Assembly: GCA_964242335.1 (NCBI GenBank)
Contig: CAXTAY010000017.1
Location: 1-64,000 of the forward strand
Direction of reading: 5' to 3'
DNA length: 64,000 nucleotides
Source of the DNA: Lichenicoccus sp964242335
Lineage (GTDB): Bacteria; Pseudomonadota; Alphaproteobacteria; Acetobacterales; Acetobacteraceae
Shown here: positions 61,353-64,000 of the stretch, piece after piece
Layout of the letters: every line of letters starts with the position of its first letter
Numbering within the stretch: position 1 is the first letter of the stretch
Position numbers and translations under genes: made by a program
Notes under the pieces: generated by a model
Database searches by the model: none
Told to the model about the DNA's origin: nothing
What the model saw: only the letters and a program-made list of their open reading frames with translations

Positions 61353-63947
61353 ATGTTGGCCGGACCCCTCGGACGGCTGGTCGCGTTCTGCGCGCGCCGC
61401 GCCGTGCTCGTCGTGCTGCTGGCGGCGCTGCTCGGTGCCGGGGCGCTGCTGGCGACCCGCGCGCGCCTCGGCGTCAGCACCGACACCGGCAAGCTGTTCT
61501 CGGCCTCGCTGCCGTGGAAGAAGCGCGCCAACGTCCTGATCAGGGACTTCCCGCAGCACGAGGACCTGCTGATCGCGGTGATCGGCGCCGACATCCCCGA
61601 GGAGGCGCAGGAGACCGCGCGACAGCTGCAGCAGGCGCTGGCACCGCAGACCGGCCTCTACCACTACGTCATGCAGCCCGACGCCGACCCGTACCTGGTG
61701 CGCAACGGCCTGCTGTTCCTCGACGTGCCGGCGCTCGGCAAGCTGCTGGATGCGACCATCGACGCGCAGCCCTTCCTCGGTCAGCTCGCGGCCGACCCGT
61801 CGGCGCGCGGCCTGTTCACCGCACTCGGCCTGATCGGCGATGGCCTCGCCCGTGGGCAGGCCAACCTGCGCGGCTTCCAGGCGCCGCTGCGCGGCTTCGC
61901 CGGCAACCTGGGTGCGGCGGCGGACGGCCATCCCAAGCCCCTCTCCTGGCAGAAGCTGCTGGCCGGGAGCCTGTCCGAGCAGGGCGGCCACTACCAGTTC
62001 GTGATCACCCAGCCGCGGCTGAATTTCGGCTCGCTGGCTCCGGGCGGTGCGGCCACCGACGCGATGAAGCGCGCCATCGCCTCGCTGCCGGACGTGCGCT
62101 CCGGCGAGGCGCACGTCTTCATCACCGGCCAGGTGGCGCTGGACGACGAGGAGTTCGCCTCCGTCGCCGAGGGCGCGGTGCGCGAGCTGATCGCCTCGCT
62201 GGTGCTGGTGACGCTGTGGCTGTTCCTGGCGGTGCGCAGCTGGCGCATCATCGTGCCGATCGTGATCGTGCTGCTGCTCGGCCTGCTGCTCACCACAGGC
62301 TTCGCCGCCCTCGCCGTGGGCACGCTCAACCTGGTCTCGGTGGCCTTCGCGGTGCTGTTCGTCGGCATCGCGGTCGATTTCACCATACAGTTCTCGGTCC
62401 GCTTCCGCGCCCAGCGCGGCCCGGACGGCGCACCGCTGCCGATCCAGGCCGCCCTCGCCGCGACCGGACGCGAGACCGGCGTGCAGATCCTGATCGCCGC
62501 CGCCGCCACCGCGGCCGGCTTCCTCGCCTTCACGCCCACCGCCTTCAACGGCGTGGCACAGCTCGGCCTGATCGCCGGGATCGGCATGCTGATCGCGTTC
62601 GTCTGCTCGCTGACCGTGCTGCCGGCGCTGCTCGCCCTGTTCGGGTTCCGCGCGCCGGGGCGGGACGAGGGTTTTGGCTGGGCGCGCCCGGTCGACCGGG
62701 CGCTGCGCCGGCACCGCCGTCCGGTGGTCGCGGGCTTCGCGCTGCTCGGTCTCGCGGGAGCGGCGATGCTGCCGCTGCTGCGTTTCGACGGCGATCCGCT
62801 GCACACCAAGAACCCGAACGCACCGAGCATGCAGGCGCTGCACCTGCTGATGAACGATCCGCTGACCAGCCCGTACAGCGCCGAGCTGCTGGTGCCGAAC
62901 CTGGCACAGGCCCGCGTGCTGGCCCGGCGGCTGGAGCGGCTGCCGCTGGTGCATGACGTGCTCATGCTCGACAGCTTCGTGCCGACCGATCAGGCGCAGA
63001 AGCTGCCGTTGATCCAGGACGCGGCACAGCTGCTGCTGCCGACGCTCAGCCCGTACGACGTCTCGCCGCATCCGGACGCGGCGGCGATACGCGGCGCGGC
63101 ACTCAGGGCGGTCGCCTCGCTGGCACCCGCGCTGGGCAAGCTGCCGGCGGACGACCCGCTGCGCGCCGTCGTCGACGCGCTGCGCCGGCTCTCCGCGGCA
63201 CCGGATGCCACCCTGCTGGCGACCGACGCGGCGCTGGTGCGCTTCCTGCCGATGCAGCTCGAGCAGCTGCGCACCGTGCTGCAGGCCGGCCCGGTCTCGG
63301 CGCACGACATCCCGCCGGGGATCGCGCGCGACTGGATCCTGCCGGACGGCGAGGCGCACCTGGAAGTGCACATCAAGGGAGGCGCCTCGGACAGCCGCAC
63401 GCTGCACAAGTTCCTGGCAGAGGTTCGCGGCGTCTGGCCGGATGCCGCCGGCTCGGTCGCGACCATCGTCGAGAGTGCCAACACCATCGTCTCGGCGTTC
63501 GAGACGGCAGCGCTGTCGGCGCTGGGGATGATCGCGCTGATCCTGCTGCTGGCGCTGCGCCGGCTGCGTGACATGGCGATGGTGCTGGCGCCGCTGCTGC
63601 TCTCGGCGATGCTGACCGTGATCCTGTGCATGCTGCTGCGCGAGAAGCTGAACTTCGCCAACATCATCGCCCTGCCGCTGCTGCTCGGCGTGGGCGTCAG
63701 CTTCAACATCTACTTCGTGATGAACTGGCGGGTCGGGCTGCGCGACCCGCTCGCCTCGCCCACCGCCAAGGCGATCCTGTTCTCGGCGCTGACCACCGGC
63801 ACTGCCTTCGGCTCGCTGGCGCTGTCGCACCACCCGGGCACGGCGAGCATGGGCCGGCTGCTGCTGATGAGCCTGGCCTGCACGCTTCTTGCAACGCTGG
63901 TGTTCGAGCCGGCGCTGTTGCCGCGCCGGGATGGAGATACGCGCTGA
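61353..63947 (+). CDS. hpnN: Hopanoid-associated RND (MMPL) transporter HpnN
   Basis: Large inner-membrane RND protein that carries hopanoids to the outer membrane. 864 residues, normal for HpnN. Two halves each contain one large periplasmic domain and about six helices; FAVLFVGIAVDFTIQFSVRFR and LLLGVGVSFNIYFVMNWR are the equivalent helix pairs bearing the RND Asp and Asn positions, and the N-terminal periplasmic domain begins at LGVSTDTGKLFSASLPW. ATG 61353 starts 72 bp after the phosphatidyltransferase gene. Its stop overlaps the ATG of the next, truncated gene. Confidence 0.94.
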   Translation: MLAGPLGRLVAFCARRAVLVVLLAALLGAGALLATRARLGVSTDTGKLFSASLPWKKRANVLIRDFPQHEDLLIAVIGADIPEEAQETARQLQQALAPQTGLYHYVMQPDADPYLVRNGLLFLDVPALGKLLDATIDAQPFLGQLAADPSARGLFTALGLIGDGLARGQANLRGFQAPLRGFAGNLGAAADGHPKPLSWQKLLAGSLSEQGGHYQFVITQPRLNFGSLAPGGAATDAMKRAIASLPDVRSGEAHVFITGQVALDDEEFASVAEGAVRELIASLVLVTLWLFLAVRSWRIIVPIVIVLLLGLLLTTGFAALAVGTLNLVSVAFAVLFVGIAVDFTIQFSVRFRAQRGPDGAPLPIQAALAATGRETGVQILIAAAATAAGFLAFTPTAFNGVAQLGLIAGIGMLIAFVCSLTVLPALLALFGFRAPGRDEGFGWARPVDRALRRHRRPVVAGFALLGLAGAAMLPLLRFDGDPLHTKNPNAPSMQALHLLMNDPLTSPYSAELLVPNLAQARVLARRLERLPLVHDVLMLDSFVPTDQAQKLPLIQDAAQLLLPTLSPYDVSPHPDAAAIRGAALRAVASLAPALGKLPADDPLRAVVDALRRLSAAPDATLLATDAALVRFLPMQLEQLRTVLQAGPVSAHDIPPGIARDWILPDGEAHLEVHIKGGASDSRTLHKFLAEVRGVWPDAAGSVATIVESANTIVSAFETAALSALGMIALILLLALRRLRDMAMVLAPLLLSAMLTVILCMLLREKLNFANIIALPLLLGVGVSFNIYFVMNWRVGLRDPLASPTAKAILFSALTTGTAFGSLALSHHPGTASMGRLLLMSLACTLLATLVFEPALLPRRDGDTR

Positions 63948-64000
63948 TGCGACAGCTCGTCGCCGCACTGCTCGCCATCGCGCTGGCCGGTCAGGCGGCG
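63947..64000 (+). CDS. Start of secreted protein (3' end outside window)
   Basis: Eighteen codons from ATG 63947, overlapping the hpnN stop (TGATG). The sequence MRQLVAALLAIALAGQAA is the beginning of a signal peptide. In other hopanoid loci a periplasmic HpnM-like (toluene-tolerance Ttg2/MlaC-type) protein accompanies hpnN, which would fit, but the visible part is too short to tell. Confidence 0.6.
   Translation, partial: MRQLVAALLAIALAGQAA

Noticed and set aside
61329..63968. 879-codon minus-strand frame antisense to hpnN
   Set aside because: Low-complexity Arg/Gln/His composition with no family motif; hpnN on the plus strand explains the frame.

Overview
The window is about 70% GC, with codons ending mostly in G or C, one tRNA-Ala, hopanoid-type lipid genes (hpnL-like, hpnN), a MucR regulator, a rhizobial-style glpRDSTPQUVK operon and a pyruvate phosphate dikinase/PPDK-regulator pair. 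Together these point to an alphaproteobacterium, most likely Rhodospirillales/Acetobacteraceae. That placement is an inference from gene content, not a phylogeny. Most genes form tight operons with overlapping stop/start codons, and GTG and TTG starts are common.

Layout. 0-3.1 kb: 3' part of ppdK, then its regulator ppsR. 3.1-8.2 kb: accessory-looking stretch (short hypothetical membrane protein, YdeP-type molybdopterin oxidoreductase, divergent NmrA/QorB-like oxidoreductase and HxlR regulator, then about 700 bp without an intact gene). 8.2-9.1 kb: UPF0262 protein and a small acidic protein. 9.2-18.0 kb: complete fatty-acid beta-oxidation operon (thiolase, hydroxyacyl-CoA dehydrogenase/hydratase, acyl-CoA dehydrogenase, ETF-ubiquinone oxidoreductase, EtfB, EtfA) behind a candidate promoter and operator palindrome. 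18.0-22.8 kb: four coupled minus-strand genes for surface-glycan or lipid decoration (two paralogous glycosyltransferases, an acyltransferase, a methyltransferase). 23.1-27.8 kb: tRNA-Ala(CGC), YggT, creatininase-family amidohydrolase, FAD-dependent oxidoreductase, DEAD-box helicase with a strong intrinsic terminator. 28.1-29.0 kb: MlaA lipoprotein.

29.1-34.3 kb is a phosphonate locus: PhyH-type dioxygenase and a PntC-like nucleotidyltransferase (coupled, minus strand), divergent from a phosphoenolpyruvate mutase-nucleotidyltransferase fusion, a Spy-like periplasmic protein and phosphonopyruvate decarboxylase. The missing transaminase, PhnW, is 24 kb away at 58.4-59.5 kb, divergent from an HpnL-like flippase-family protein coupled to a CDP-alcohol phosphatidyltransferase, with the hopanoid RND transporter HpnN next. 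Read together, these genes can convert PEP to 2-aminoethylphosphonate, activate it with a nucleotide and place it on a lipid, possibly after hydroxylation. This putative phosphonolipid pathway is the most interesting system in the window.

The rest: 34.4-39.1 kb holds a Gly-rich lipoprotein, VOC protein, aldo/keto reductase, Kup potassium transporter and MucR. 39.3-39.9 kb is a 2OG-Fe(II) oxygenase. 39.9-50.1 kb is the glycerol operon, whose two ABC ATPases have complementary degenerate motifs. 50.1-53.8 kb has poorly characterised genes plus a YihY-family membrane protein. 53.7-56.7 kb holds rutABCD for pyrimidine ring opening. 56.8-58.3 kb encodes a sedolisin-type (S53) peptidase. A 51-bp hairpin-bearing repeat occurs after mlaA and between glpV and glpK.
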